Below the pieces are notes generated by a model. It was not told the DNA's origin. It saw nothing but the letters and a program-made list of their open reading frames with translations, and ran no database searches. Below, piece after piece: positions 32,816 through 42,265 of a stretch of 64,000 bases of DNA. The DNA comes from Clusia tigrina (Eukaryota; Arthropoda; Insecta; Diptera; Clusiidae), in the NCBI GenBank assembly GCA_920105625.2, contig CAKKTE020000605.1, positions 1,302,001 to 1,366,000 of the forward strand. Reading direction: 5' to 3'. Both the position numbers and the translations under genes were made by a program. Position 1 is the first letter of the stretch. Every line of letters starts with the position of its first letter.

Positions 32816-33620
32816 CTAGCAACAGATTATAATGGCAACTGTAGCTAGGCCGAATAAGAAGGATATTGTTAGGAGTTTCTTCTCGACCTCTCGGATACGA
32901 ATCTCCTTATTGAAAATAAGGAGAAAGGTTCCAGTAACCGTCCTGTGGCGCGTTGGCTGGTGTTATAACGGCGTTGTTATAACGAGTTTTTTCTTGATTA
33001 TGATAATGCCATCATGGACGACTACCACAGGTTCGAGGTCACGTGATCTGGTGTTGCAACTGGTAGTTGTTGAGCGCATGTAGGCAGTGGCAGCTCTTTA
33101 CTCGCGGTAGAACGTTCGATACCCAGTACTTGATTGCCACCTTCAGCAACATTGTTGTCTTCGGTGAGGTGCAAGATGATTCCATTTCGTTGAACTTAGG
33201 TATAGGTGAAAATTTATTGTCTAACAAAACTTTGATTTAAGATATTTCTATAAGATCGACTATACTAGTATTGGTAGAACGCATCTAAAATAGTAGGATT
33301 TACTATTTTTTCTTTGCAAGGGTGACAGTCAGTATTAAATTTTTCAGTTCGGAAATCATTGATCTGTTTCTAGCTAAGAGTGAATCATATAAACTGCCAG
33401 TATCAATTTGTTTTGTCTTTGAATTGATAGTTACTTGTCTATTTTCGGTGTTTATAAGTTCTTGTTAACTGAATTTTATTTTTGACCAATTGAATGAAAA
33501 AAATGTAAAAAATGTAAAATCTTATATGGTTAATGTAGTTTTATCTTCTTAAATTTTCATTTCTTAAAATATGACTAAAAAATAAATTTAAAAACAAGAC
33601 AGAAAAATTCATCTTAGATT
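32816..33620 (-). pseudogene. env remnant of errantivirus-type element
   Basis: On the minus strand the last part encodes a Val/Ile/Ala/Phe-rich membrane segment directly before a TAG at 32818-32816. Upstream, a broken frame (33039-33227) holds spaced cysteines. The space between integrase and PPT is only about 800 bp, roughly half of a normal env, so part is deleted and the rest is frameshifted. Confidence 0.6.
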
Positions 33621-34891
33621 GTCCTTATGGACCACCCTCCCTTTAATAAGAACCGTGGTTCCTACTTCTGCTTCTATTTTTTCTTCAGCATATAAAGGGG
33701 TTAATTTGTTTCCTAATGTTCTGTTTGATTTTACAAGAACACGGTCCCCCACCTCGAAGACCCTGTTTTGTCGGGAAGGATTATTCCTCTCGAGCTATAG
33801 TTGTTGAGCCTTCGTTATTCTTTCCCTTATCTCTTTTCTAGTTTCTGGGGGAGTGGCTTGGATTATGTCTATAGGTCTCTTGCCGGTTACAGAGTGAATT
33901 GTCCGATTGTACTCAACTGTGGCTATCAAAATTAGATCAACTATGTCGTCTACTTTGTTCTCCAATTTCAAGCACCTTGCAATCTCCAGAAGAGTGCTAT
34001 GGAGCCGTTCGACCTGTCCATTTGAAGTGGAGGGGCATTTACGATGTCAATGTCGAATTTGCTTTTTAGTAGAGAAGTAATAGTTTCCGATTTGAAAGCT
34101 GCTTCGTTATCGCAATAGATATTCGAGAAGATGTTCATTAATTGCAAAATTGGTCCTTTAACATCGATTATCGTACGCGATGGTATAAGCTGGACTACAG
34201 CGAATTTAGAAAACTTGTCGACGCACGTGAGGAAATACTTTTTGTCTGCCGAAAAAATGTCAATGTGTAAAATTTCACCTTCGTAGGATGGTATGGGTGT
34301 TACCCCAAGCTCCTGTTTTCGCGGATGTCTGTCGTATTTGAGCTTTGCGCAAATTTTACAATTTGCGACAGTTTCATTGGTTAATTTCGTCATTTTGGGG
34401 AAGTAATAATCATAAAGGATTTGCTTAACGTTTTCCTGGGTGGCTCTATGAGTCCTATTATGCTCAGCCTGAACTATCTCCCTCTGTTCATTTTTGTCAA
34501 CAATATCTGACACCATTTTCCTACAGTGCCAAAATTTTGTTGATGGAAATTGTCTGACCAATGCGTGCTGAATGCTGGCGAGTACTGGTAGCTCGCAATG
34601 TATTGTATTTACGACGTTCGGGTTTATGATCATCTTGATTTCGTCCGAAAAGGTGTTTTTGTCTGTGAAGTGGATTAGGTGACGAGTTTTCTCGCCGAAA
34701 AGTATAAAGTTGCGTTTGGAACAAAATTGGGCTTCTTCCAGAATTATCTGGTTTCTAAAGCAATTAACTGGTTTGTCAGATGCTTCAACCGTATAGGTTA
34801 GCGATTCCTCGCTGTGGATCGTTGCGTGGTCTGAATACAAATGCTTTCCATCGCTTAAACTTAGGGTTTGAGTTTCGTTCTGAAACCGCAA
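33621..34891 (-). pseudogene. Integrase of errantivirus-type element
   Basis: The frame 33968-34891 carries the zinc-binding site (H and H around HNRTHRA, then CKICAKLK), the first catalytic Asp in HIDIFSADKK and the second in CDNEAAF. A frameshift near 34030 precedes the catalytic Glu region. Further broken frames to 33621 hold the C-terminal domain. Confidence 0.82.
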
Positions 34892-35636
34892 ACGTAAGCG
34901 GCTGATGGTCGGTGTAGATGTTTAAGTCTTTAACGCCGTAAAGGTAGTTCCTTAGGTTTTTAAGAGCCCATACAATTGCTAATAGTTCACGCTCGTTGGA
35001 GGCAAAATTCAATTCGTTATCTTTGAGGGTTCTGGAAATCATAGTAATTGGTCTTCCTCCTTGAGAGAGGACCGCCCCTAGACCTGACGCTGAAGCATCC
35101 GTCGTAAGATCGAATGGCTTTTTAAAGTCTGGGTAGAGCAGCGTGACTTCTTCTGACGCAAGAACCTCTTTGAGCTTGTTAAAGGCTCTAATTTGGTTTT
35201 CATCGAGATTTACTGCTATCTCTTTGGACTGGTTGGCACTGACCTTACCGTTATCTCCCTTAAGGATGCCGGTTAAAGGCTTCGCCTCCTTGGCGTATTT
35301 CCCATTTCCTACCGAAAAAGCTGTTTTCTCCCTGTCTCGTTCAGCAAGGGATATTTGGTGGAATCCTGATTTCAGATCAAGAGTTGTAAAAAACTTAGCC
35401 TTACCTAGGTTGGAAAGTATTACTGAAATGTTTGGGATGGGGTATCTATCATCTATGGTTTTTTGATTTAGTTTTCTGAAATCTATGACGAGACGTTTTT
35501 TGTTGTTGCCATTCTCGTCTTTTCCTTTTTTATCTACAACGCAGATTGGATTGTTGTAAGGTGACCTGGATGGGCGTATTATCCCGTTATTTAATAAGTC
35601 ATTTATTTCATTATTGACAATGTCAGCAACGCCCAT
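34785..35636 (-). pseudogene. RT/RNase H of errantivirus-type element with missing RT core
   Basis: The 283-codon frame starts in RT fingers (KKRLVIDFRKLN, FTTLDLKSGFHQI) and after GNGKY jumps straight to the RT-thumb/connection segment (KPLTGILKGDNG). It then enters RNase H (DLTTDASASGLGAVL, ERELLAIVWAL, YTDHQPLTFA). The palm segment that carries the YxDD box is absent, without loss of frame. A frameshift follows at about 34900. Confidence 0.88.
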
Positions 35637-35654
35637 AGGGTAGTGGTATAATTT

Positions 35655-36200
35655 TCAGTAAACCGGGTCGCCGTTATCTGTTCGGATAGTAGCGACAATG
35701 TTTGTATTGAAAGGTAGAGATTCATTAGGGTCTGCAAAGACTCCAAACCATGTCCGTACCATTTTCTGAAACTTATTTTTTACCGCTTGGGGTGCTTCTA
35801 AATCTTCGACCTGTGTGAAATTAACGTCGAGACATTGGAAAAATTGTATTTCTTCAGATCCAGTATTTGTTGTGAGAGTTTTATTCTTAAAATCTAATGT
35901 CGACCCTGTCTGTGTTAACAGATCGAGGCCAATTATGCCATCAAATGTTGATAGTGTGGGCAAAATAAAAAATGTGCTATTGGTGTTGAACACCCAGACC
36001 ATGCACTTCTCCTTAATATTATCGAATCCGTGAATAGACTTTACTATGAAAGGTTCTTCCACAGGCATCTTATATTTAAGTTCTGTTAATGGCTTAATGT
36101 AATTTTTGGAAGCTCCGGTATCTATTAAAAGCTTAAATATTCTCCCTGCTATGTTTCTAATTATGAACGGAAGCAGGGAGTTTTGTCTAAAAAATTGAGC
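35655..36200 (-). pseudogene. Protease of errantivirus-type element
   Basis: The active-site motif LLIDTGASKN is encoded at about 36130-36110 in the frame of 35655-36068, which continues through a second conserved IIGLDLL motif to the RT linker. A frameshift near 36190, in a T run, separates it from the upstream frame. Confidence 0.8.
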
Positions 36201-36269
36201 TGGTCATGCTCCGGAAGGTCTTCGAAAACTGCCGACACCTCTGAATCGGCTAAGTTTTGGTAGTCGGGT

Positions 36270-37424
36270 TCCCTTTGATCTGTGGAAAGATTATTCATCC
36301 TCTGATGTTTGGGCCAGTAAATCTAGCAGAGCTACTAAGTGGTCTTTTCATTGCTTGTCCCTGATTCTGATTGTTAAAGAACTCGGCCGAAGCCTGGTTG
36401 TAAAACTGGCTTTGGTTTTGTCTGAGAGTCTGGGATGAGCCGACATTGTCCGGTTGGAATTGAGTAGGCTGTCTGAAGCGTTGGGAAGGGTCGACGTCCA
36501 TTTTCTGCACCGGGTCATACCTCAGTGAAGCCCTAGCTTCAGTATTTTGTTGCCTGGAAAAATGTGCGTTTTTCTCTGATGCATATTGCTTGCCTGGTGG
36601 TCACCTGCAGTGTTCGTTTCCTTATTTTGCTGCCTTTGTTCCCCACGCTGTGCTCTGTCTTCTAGACTTCTTGCATAGTTACTTGCGAACATGTATCGTT
36701 CGTGATTGGACTCTACCTCTTGGTCTAAAGCTAACGCTGTCGGTAAATCAGTCGGTCTTGCCGCGAACAGTATATCACTCAATGCCCTCCTGGTTCCTGA
36801 AATGAACACTCTGAGTGCGTCCATTCTATATTTTTCATTTAAATATGCGGCGATATTTTGATCGTACGTCATAATTGTCTTGTTCGTGAGGAGGGTCAGT
36901 TTTCGTTCGACTTCATCGTAATACTGCAAAAGTGTCATATTGCCCTGGCGAAGAGTTGACAGCTCTTGCTCTATTAAATAAATTGGTCGCTTGTCCGAAT
37001 ATGTGAAACCAAGGCGATTGATAATTGCCTTAAAATTAAGATCTGTGTTGAAGGAGGACAATACCATATCGGCAGAGCCTTTGATTTTGTTTCTTATAAT
37101 CGCTACTGCCTGGTAATGCTTAGAACTGCCATTGAAATTCTCGAATAATTTATATGCGGTATGCGCCGCCCGCCTCCACGAGACGTAAGTTTCGTGTCTG
37201 CCGTCGAAGTCTGTCAGTAATTTTATAATATCTAATGATTCGTCACAATGTTTCCCCGGAATTATTTCTACGTCTTTGTACATTTCTACTTCAGGGGTGG
37301 TCACTATCATAGTCCTCAAACGTTGGTTTAAGTCCGTTATGGTTTCTTCAAAGCTAGCTCTTTGGTCAGCGAGAACGCTGTTAACTGCTCCTTCTACCAA
37401 GGCTCTCAACTGTTCTGGATCCAT
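36270..37424 (-). pseudogene. Gag of errantivirus-type element
   Basis: The likely start is the ATG at 37424 (MDPEQLRALVEG), residue 38 of a longer open frame. The helical capsid-like region is intact for about 280 residues. A frameshift near 36545 moves the Gln/Asn-rich C-terminal part into the frame 36295-36510. No CCHC knuckle is seen, as is usual for errantivirus-type Gag. Confidence 0.82.
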
Positions 37425-37937
37425 TTTAATTTTATTAATAGGTTTTTCTATTCCTGACCACAAATTTGAAACGTCACTATTACTACTTTTTACCTTTTTA
37501 CTAGCTACGAGTAGTTTGTTAAAAAAAACTATCAAGGTCTGATTCGTCGTTATTCATACGCGATAGCTTATTTCTCTTTTTTTTTTTTTAAATATGATTC
37601 TATTTCCGAAACCCTTGCAAAGATTCAATATAACATTTGCAGTTTATTTGTACCAGAATTTCAATTCGTTTTAATTTTTTTGTCATGTGCTCTACTTACA
37701 TTTTATTAATTTTGTTCTATTGCTTCGACTTAGATTTCATTTGCGGTGTTGCTATTGTTGTTGGCTCCTGCTATGTTGCTTCCTCTTTCGTTTTCGTCAG
37801 TTGATTTAGTTGCAAATTCGTTCGTCTTGGAAAAATGCACAGTTAGCTCCGATTAACAGTTATAGGTGGTGTACCAATTAATATATGTTTATTAAAAATA
37901 ATTTTGTTTGTAGGCTCGCCGGTGACGTTAGTTACCG

Positions 37938-37955
37938 AATTATAGTTGGGCGCCA
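37938..37955 (-). other. PBS of errantivirus-type element (tRNA-Lys-like)
   Basis: Minus-strand TGGCGCCCAACTATAATT begins directly at the LTR end. TGGCGCCCAAC is the core shared by tRNA-Lys-primed elements, including gypsy. Confidence 0.8.
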
Positions 37956-38245
37956 GTTTTCTTTTCAGATTTGGGTTTATTTAACAATATATAAATTATA
38001 AATTAATACTTCTTTGTAAACATTTTATATGTTTTACTCTGAGCTGTAGTTCGATCAGTTGCGAAGTCATTACCAGACTGAAAGGTCAAAATGCACACTT
38101 CGCCCCCGGCTCAAGCAAGCAGAGCTTGTAAGCCGTCGATCCCGCGCCCCGTGTGCCCCGCTCTTCCAACCGACAGCAGCCGAGTGCATTGCTTCAGTCA
38201 AGCGGCGATTGACATCGTCGCTCTCACCAAGCGATCGTGTTAACT
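37956..38245 (-). repeat. 5' LTR of errantivirus-type element (about 290 bp)
   Basis: On the minus strand it starts AGTTAACACGATCG and ends next to the PBS. It contains a GC-rich stretch (38090-38200) followed by an AT-rich part with AATAAACCC near the end. Confidence 0.85.
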
Positions 38246-38711
38246 TGTATAAATTAATTTAAAGCGTAAGTGTAATACGGTCTCAGCAGAGCATGGCGGT
38301 GGCGCGCTCGGTAAGAATAGCCTACACTGGTCGAGGGAGTTCCTAAGAGTAGATAGTGGTAGAGCGAATGCGGGGTTTGAGTTAGTCCTTGCTGAATTAG
38401 GCAGCCTATACGCAGCTTAGTGGAGGCCGTAGTAATTGTCCGTGTATATGTGTGTTTTTTATAAAAAAATAAATAAATTATGGTAGGCTAAGGTGCAGAC
38501 AGGAGGGGGAGAATGAGGAAAGGCTGATCGGGACGGAGGAAGCCGGTGGAGAGGTAAGTGGTATCAAAAATAAATGATAAACGTAGAATAGGTTTAGAGT
38601 AGAACTTCATGTTTGCCCCACGATTTGGCACAGCAGGTTGGGAACCCACCAAAGAAAAAAGAGGAGTGAGCTAGCCAGGGTGTCAGGTCTGATTACCATG
38701 GGGATGTAACA
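38246..38711 (+). repeat. Solo LTR X copy 2, right segment
   Basis: It begins TGTATAAATTAATTTAAAGCG, matching 10762 onward in copy 1, and continues without the BEL-1 insertion through TTAGTCCTTGCTGAATTAGG to the end GGGGATGTAACA. AACC follows as the TSD. It supplies the empty-site sequence that proves the BEL-1 insertion point in copy 1. Confidence 0.82.
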
Positions 38712-38715
38712 AACC

Positions 38716-38932
38716 ATTACTTTTCCGGCAGATTTGCCGAATAGTTGTACCAAGTTGGAATCGGCCCGACTAGTTGGCTTCAGCAAAACACATCTTAAAG
38801 TAGTTGGCTTCTAATTCAAAGCTGTGACAATTGTTCCACTTCGAGTTGTACAAAAGGCGCATTCGATTCGTCATTTGTATTGAGCTTGTAACGAGCTGTG
38901 CGAACAAAACAGCAAACGGGTAAGTGGTATTC
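38716..38932. other. Spacer between LTR X and MITE
   Basis: About 220 bp without recognised content. Confidence 0.4.
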
Positions 38933-38935
38933 TTA

Positions 38936-39538
38936 GGGCCGGATTCACAGTCATTGGTTAACCATTAGTTAACTAAAATGATGAATAGAGTTTAACTAAT
39001 GTTTCATATTCACAGTGCTTTAGTTAACTAAAGCAATGAATGAAGAAAAAATATGGTAACACTCTTCAATTTGTGGATTGTTTTTGGTAGCACTGTTCAA
39101 AAACATATGTTTTCTGTTTACATTTATTTCAATAATTTGAGTTTGAAAATGGAAACCGTTCGTGCTTCGAATTTTAGCATTGATGAAATTAATATGTTAA
39201 TGAAATTAGTTTAAAAATATAAATAAAAACGATAACTCTCGAAAGAGACTGAGATACACCAAAAACAGCCGCATTCATTCGTTTGCATGTCACGAAAATC
39301 TTTGGCATCATATTCTTGGAAAAATTGAGGTCGATTTCTAATAATATTTTTCGCGAGACATTTTTATATATACCACAAACACAAATGTAGATTCAATTTT
39401 TTAAGCATATGCTGTTGTTTAACTATTAGTTAATCAACAGCATTTGGGTGTTTAACTAATGGTTAACTAAACACTTAACATAAAATATTATTAGTTACAC
39501 CCTTGGCATTGGTTAACTAATGACTGTGAATCTGGGCC
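38936..39538. mobile_element. Harbinger MITE, TSD TTA (603 bp)
   Basis: The terminal inverted repeats GGGCCGGATTCACAGTCATT (left) and GGCCCAGATTCACAGTCATT (right, complemented) are almost identical. TTA lies on both sides (38933-38935 and 39539-39541). TTA duplication and the GGGCC start are typical of PIF/Harbinger. A short frame from an ATG at 39149 (METVRASNFSIDEINMLMKL) resembles the start of a Myb/SANT domain and is cut after 21 codons. Confidence 0.88.
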
Positions 39539-39540
39539 TT

Positions 39541-39760
39541 AGCAGCACAGTTTCAAAAAAAGGACTGAAAGATAAAACAATCCTAGGGAAATATTTATGG
39601 GTAATTTTGAATCTCGTTGATTTTCAAGCAATTTTCAATTTGGAAGCACTTTTTATCGAGGATGGAAAAATTCTCTCGTTTAATCCGAGTATAATTTACT
39701 CCATATTTTTTCCATACAAATGTCTGTCCTATCGTCAATAGAGTGGTTAATCGAATGCGC
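39541..39760 (+). repeat. Unnamed dispersed repeat, copy 2
   Basis: Positions 39595-39755 are the inverted counterpart of 6336-6500. The function is unknown. Confidence 0.6.
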
Positions 39761-39813
39761 CTAAAGATTACAAGAAACAAATAAAAATATAAAGAACCGA
39801 AGATCACATGCAA

Positions 39814-39860
39814 GCAAAAACAAATCAAATAGCCGCACCTGCTATTTGATTTGTTTTTGC
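39814..39860. repeat. Perfect hairpin, 20-bp arms, 7-nt loop
   Basis: GCAAAAACAAATCAAATAGC (39814-39833) and its exact complement (39841-39860) flank CGCACCT. It lies just left of a MITE. Confidence 0.95.
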
Positions 39861-39868
39861 AAACAAGC

Positions 39869-40268
39869 TGTGTTTCTTTCAATACGAGTGTGAATAAAAC
39901 GCTACCCGTCGCTTAACAGTTTAATATTTGGTAGCACTGGTTTTGCCTTTTAAAATGCTTTAACATACTCGTACATATTTGTAAACAAATTTTAAACAGA
40001 AAAAGGAAAAATTTAAAATGGCAAATTATGAGCAAGCGTTGGTAATTTAACTTTAAATGTGTACGTATTAATTAATATATGATAATATACTATATATTTT
40101 ATATAATTACAGCTTTTTATATAAATTCATCGGTTAATTTTTGGTTTACTCTTTTTCTCTCACTTCTGTTTGAGGCGCTAAACCAAAAGCGGATACAAGT
40201 CTTAACTAAGCGGTGCATATGTATGGATAAGCGGGCGTTTTATTCACACTCGCGTTGAAAGAAACACA
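39869..40268. mobile_element. MITE, 400 bp
   Basis: The ends TGTGTTTCTTTCAATACGAG (left) and TGTGTTTCTTTCAACGCGAG (right, complemented) match over about 34 bp with two differences. The inside has a short frame, MANYEQAL, before a possible GTAATT donor. A TTACAG acceptor lies near 40110. No TSD is evident. Confidence 0.75.
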
Positions 40269-40297
40269 CCTAATATATACGAATTATTATTATATTA

Positions 40298-40859
40298 TTA
40301 TTTTTTAAACATTGCATTATTTATTGAATCTTCTAAAAATAAGAACTTACAATAACTAAAAAATCCAACAGGTTCACCGTGATCCGCAGGTAGATTGCCC
40401 ATAATTAGAGTTAGGAGTTTAGGCTTGTTTTTGTAGCATGTGATACAATTTTGCGCAGTCGTTATTGCCAGAGTTTTCTCTTTTAACGACCAGAAACGTT
40501 CCCGTGTGTTCGCTGAAAGTCCTTGTGGTCCAATATGCAGGTTTTCCCGATGAATGTCTTCCAACAAAAGTTTCGTGAATGGATGAGATGCGGGTAGTAA
40601 CATCGGGTGTTTTGCATCGTATGAAAGTGATGAGGCTTCCAAGCGGCCACGTACTCGTATTATATTGTTTTCGTCGAGATATGGTGATAGACTTAAAAGA
40701 TCACTGGATTTATGAAGTTCTTTAAAAGATTTCAGATGTTCCACTCTGTTGCAAATTCACCTTGCTGCATGGCTCGAATCATGATTCGCAATCCCTCTGT
40801 ATCAAATGCAACCATGCGTTTGAGTTTTCGCACATAGCGAAAATAGGTTCCGCGAGTAT
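40298..40859 (-). pseudogene. BEL integrase zinc-binding fragment, target of Gypsy G1
   Basis: The minus-strand frame 40298-40744 has LSPYLDENNIIRVRGRL, HPFTKLLLEDIHRENLH and an NCITC motif, all typical of the segment between BEL RNase H and integrase. A stop lies near 40741. The upstream coding direction is interrupted at 40859 by the full-length Gypsy element and resumes briefly after 51197. Confidence 0.8.
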
Positions 40860-41327
40860 TGTTGTGAGTTAGAATCAAGCTACTTACGCGTAGTTGACTC
40901 ACAGCACCGGCTCCTATTAAATTCATTAAGAACGCACATATTTTTAGGGTGCAAATATTGAAAATGAACAGTAACTATTCATTAATTATGATGTAAACTT
41001 TTAGGGTGTCACAGTTCCGCAATCAAGCTGACGAGGGGCATTTAGAATGCACCGACGACACTTTTACTTGCAGTAGGTCAGCGGGCTTGAGCAACTGACA
41101 CCAAGTAACAATTGCGTAACTGGAACACCAGAAAAGTGAAGACGTAGACTGTAATGTTTATTTGTAAACAGTATATAAGAACTAGCATTTTAAGAATAAA
41201 GCTCTTGTTGTTTTAAACCCAAAATAGTGCAGTGCTCATTTAACAAAGTGGTGTAGGTTTTACAGGTTCCCGCGACAGGACATTCCAGAGGACGTCTCTC
41301 GCCGACAAGCAGATACGGACCCCAACA
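40860..41327 (+). repeat. 5' LTR of G1 full-length copy
   Basis: It starts TGTTGTGAG and ends CCCCAACA. TATATAAGAAC at about 41170 is the likely TATA box, and AATAAAGCTC at about 41195 the likely poly(A) signal, placing R between them and the end. Confidence 0.95.
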
Positions 41328-41330
41328 TTT

Positions 41331-41342
41331 TGGCGCAGCCGG
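41331..41342 (+). other. PBS of G1 (tRNA-Ser-like)
   Basis: TGGCGCAGCCGG follows the LTR after TTT. The TGGCGCAG core is shared with insect Gypsy elements thought to be primed by tRNA-Ser; the exact tRNA was not checked. Confidence 0.75.
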
Positions 41343-42265
41343 TCTAAAGGACCTATTGGAGCAATCCCAGGGCAAGGAACCCTGAAGCAGAGAGGCATCC
41401 TGCAACGAATTCGAAGGACCTCATCTAAGGACACTGTAGAAAAAAGGATGTCATCGGGAAAAATAATGGTGAGTAGAGTGTATAGTAGCGTAAAATAAGT
41501 AGATACTTCTGCGACCCTGAAGGCGCCGTAGCGCTGGTCAAAGAAGTCGCAACCTATAGGCGCGTTTGCGCTGTTGCACGCAGCTTTGAATGGCAACCAT
41601 AAACCGTCAGTATGATCGGACGGTCTATGTATGTTCATCCTAGCTGTGAGGATTTTTTTTTTAGGGGATTTGTGTTTGTTTGTCGGTAGGGACATTTATG
41701 CGATTCAATTTATATTGTTTTGAAATCAAAATAAAGATTGATTTAAATATTTGGCATTTTGAGTTTAGGGTATTAGGTGAAGAGGTGCAGACAACACGTG
41801 TTGTTGCATCAAAGTTTTTTGTAGTTCGGAAACTACGATTTGCGTAGCAATGTTGAAGAAAACATTTAAATGCTATTATTATGTGGCGCATACGTTACGG
41901 GTTTATTTTTAAATATGGATTCAAATTTCCGGGAATGAATCAAGACACTTTTGCCGGTAAATTAAATTTCGGTTTTTACGAACATATGGCCTTTTTTTTT
42001 ATGGATTTTTGGGAGTATTAAGGATGGTGAGAGGAAATCAAGGAGTAATGGACGCCGGTAGACAGCGGAACTTTGTGATGGAAAACAAGTATAGCAGAAT
42101 ATGTATATACATAGAATTTACGGTGGAATGTTTTTTTTTAAATAAATTTGTATTTATCAATAAGTAAGATGGAATAAAATATTGGGATAAGTTAATAACA
42201 AGTTTTAACAATTATTGGATTTTTATTTGTAATTGGGATACGCCATCTGTTCTGGCATTTGGGAT
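41343..42265 (+). other. G1 5' leader
   Basis: About 920 bp of untranslated leader. It holds no long plus-strand frame and is AT-rich toward its 3' end. Confidence 0.6.

Larger units (their letters stand above)
32720..38245 (-). mobile_element. Errantivirus-type Gypsy element, decayed, in LTR X
   Basis: Minus-strand order: 5' LTR (38245-37956), PBS (37955-37938), gag, protease, RT, RNase H, integrase, env remnant, PPT, and the first 43 bp of the 3' LTR (32762-32720). The LTR starts AGTTAAC, the non-TG start used by gypsy-like errantiviruses. Several frameshifts and a large deletion in RT inactivate it. The left end is truncated at a TA tract, so no TSD can be read. Confidence 0.88.

Noticed and set aside
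42233..42265. Gag start at a TTG upstream of 42266
   Set aside because: A TTG start is not expected in a eukaryotic retroelement. The first ATG in frame is at 42266.
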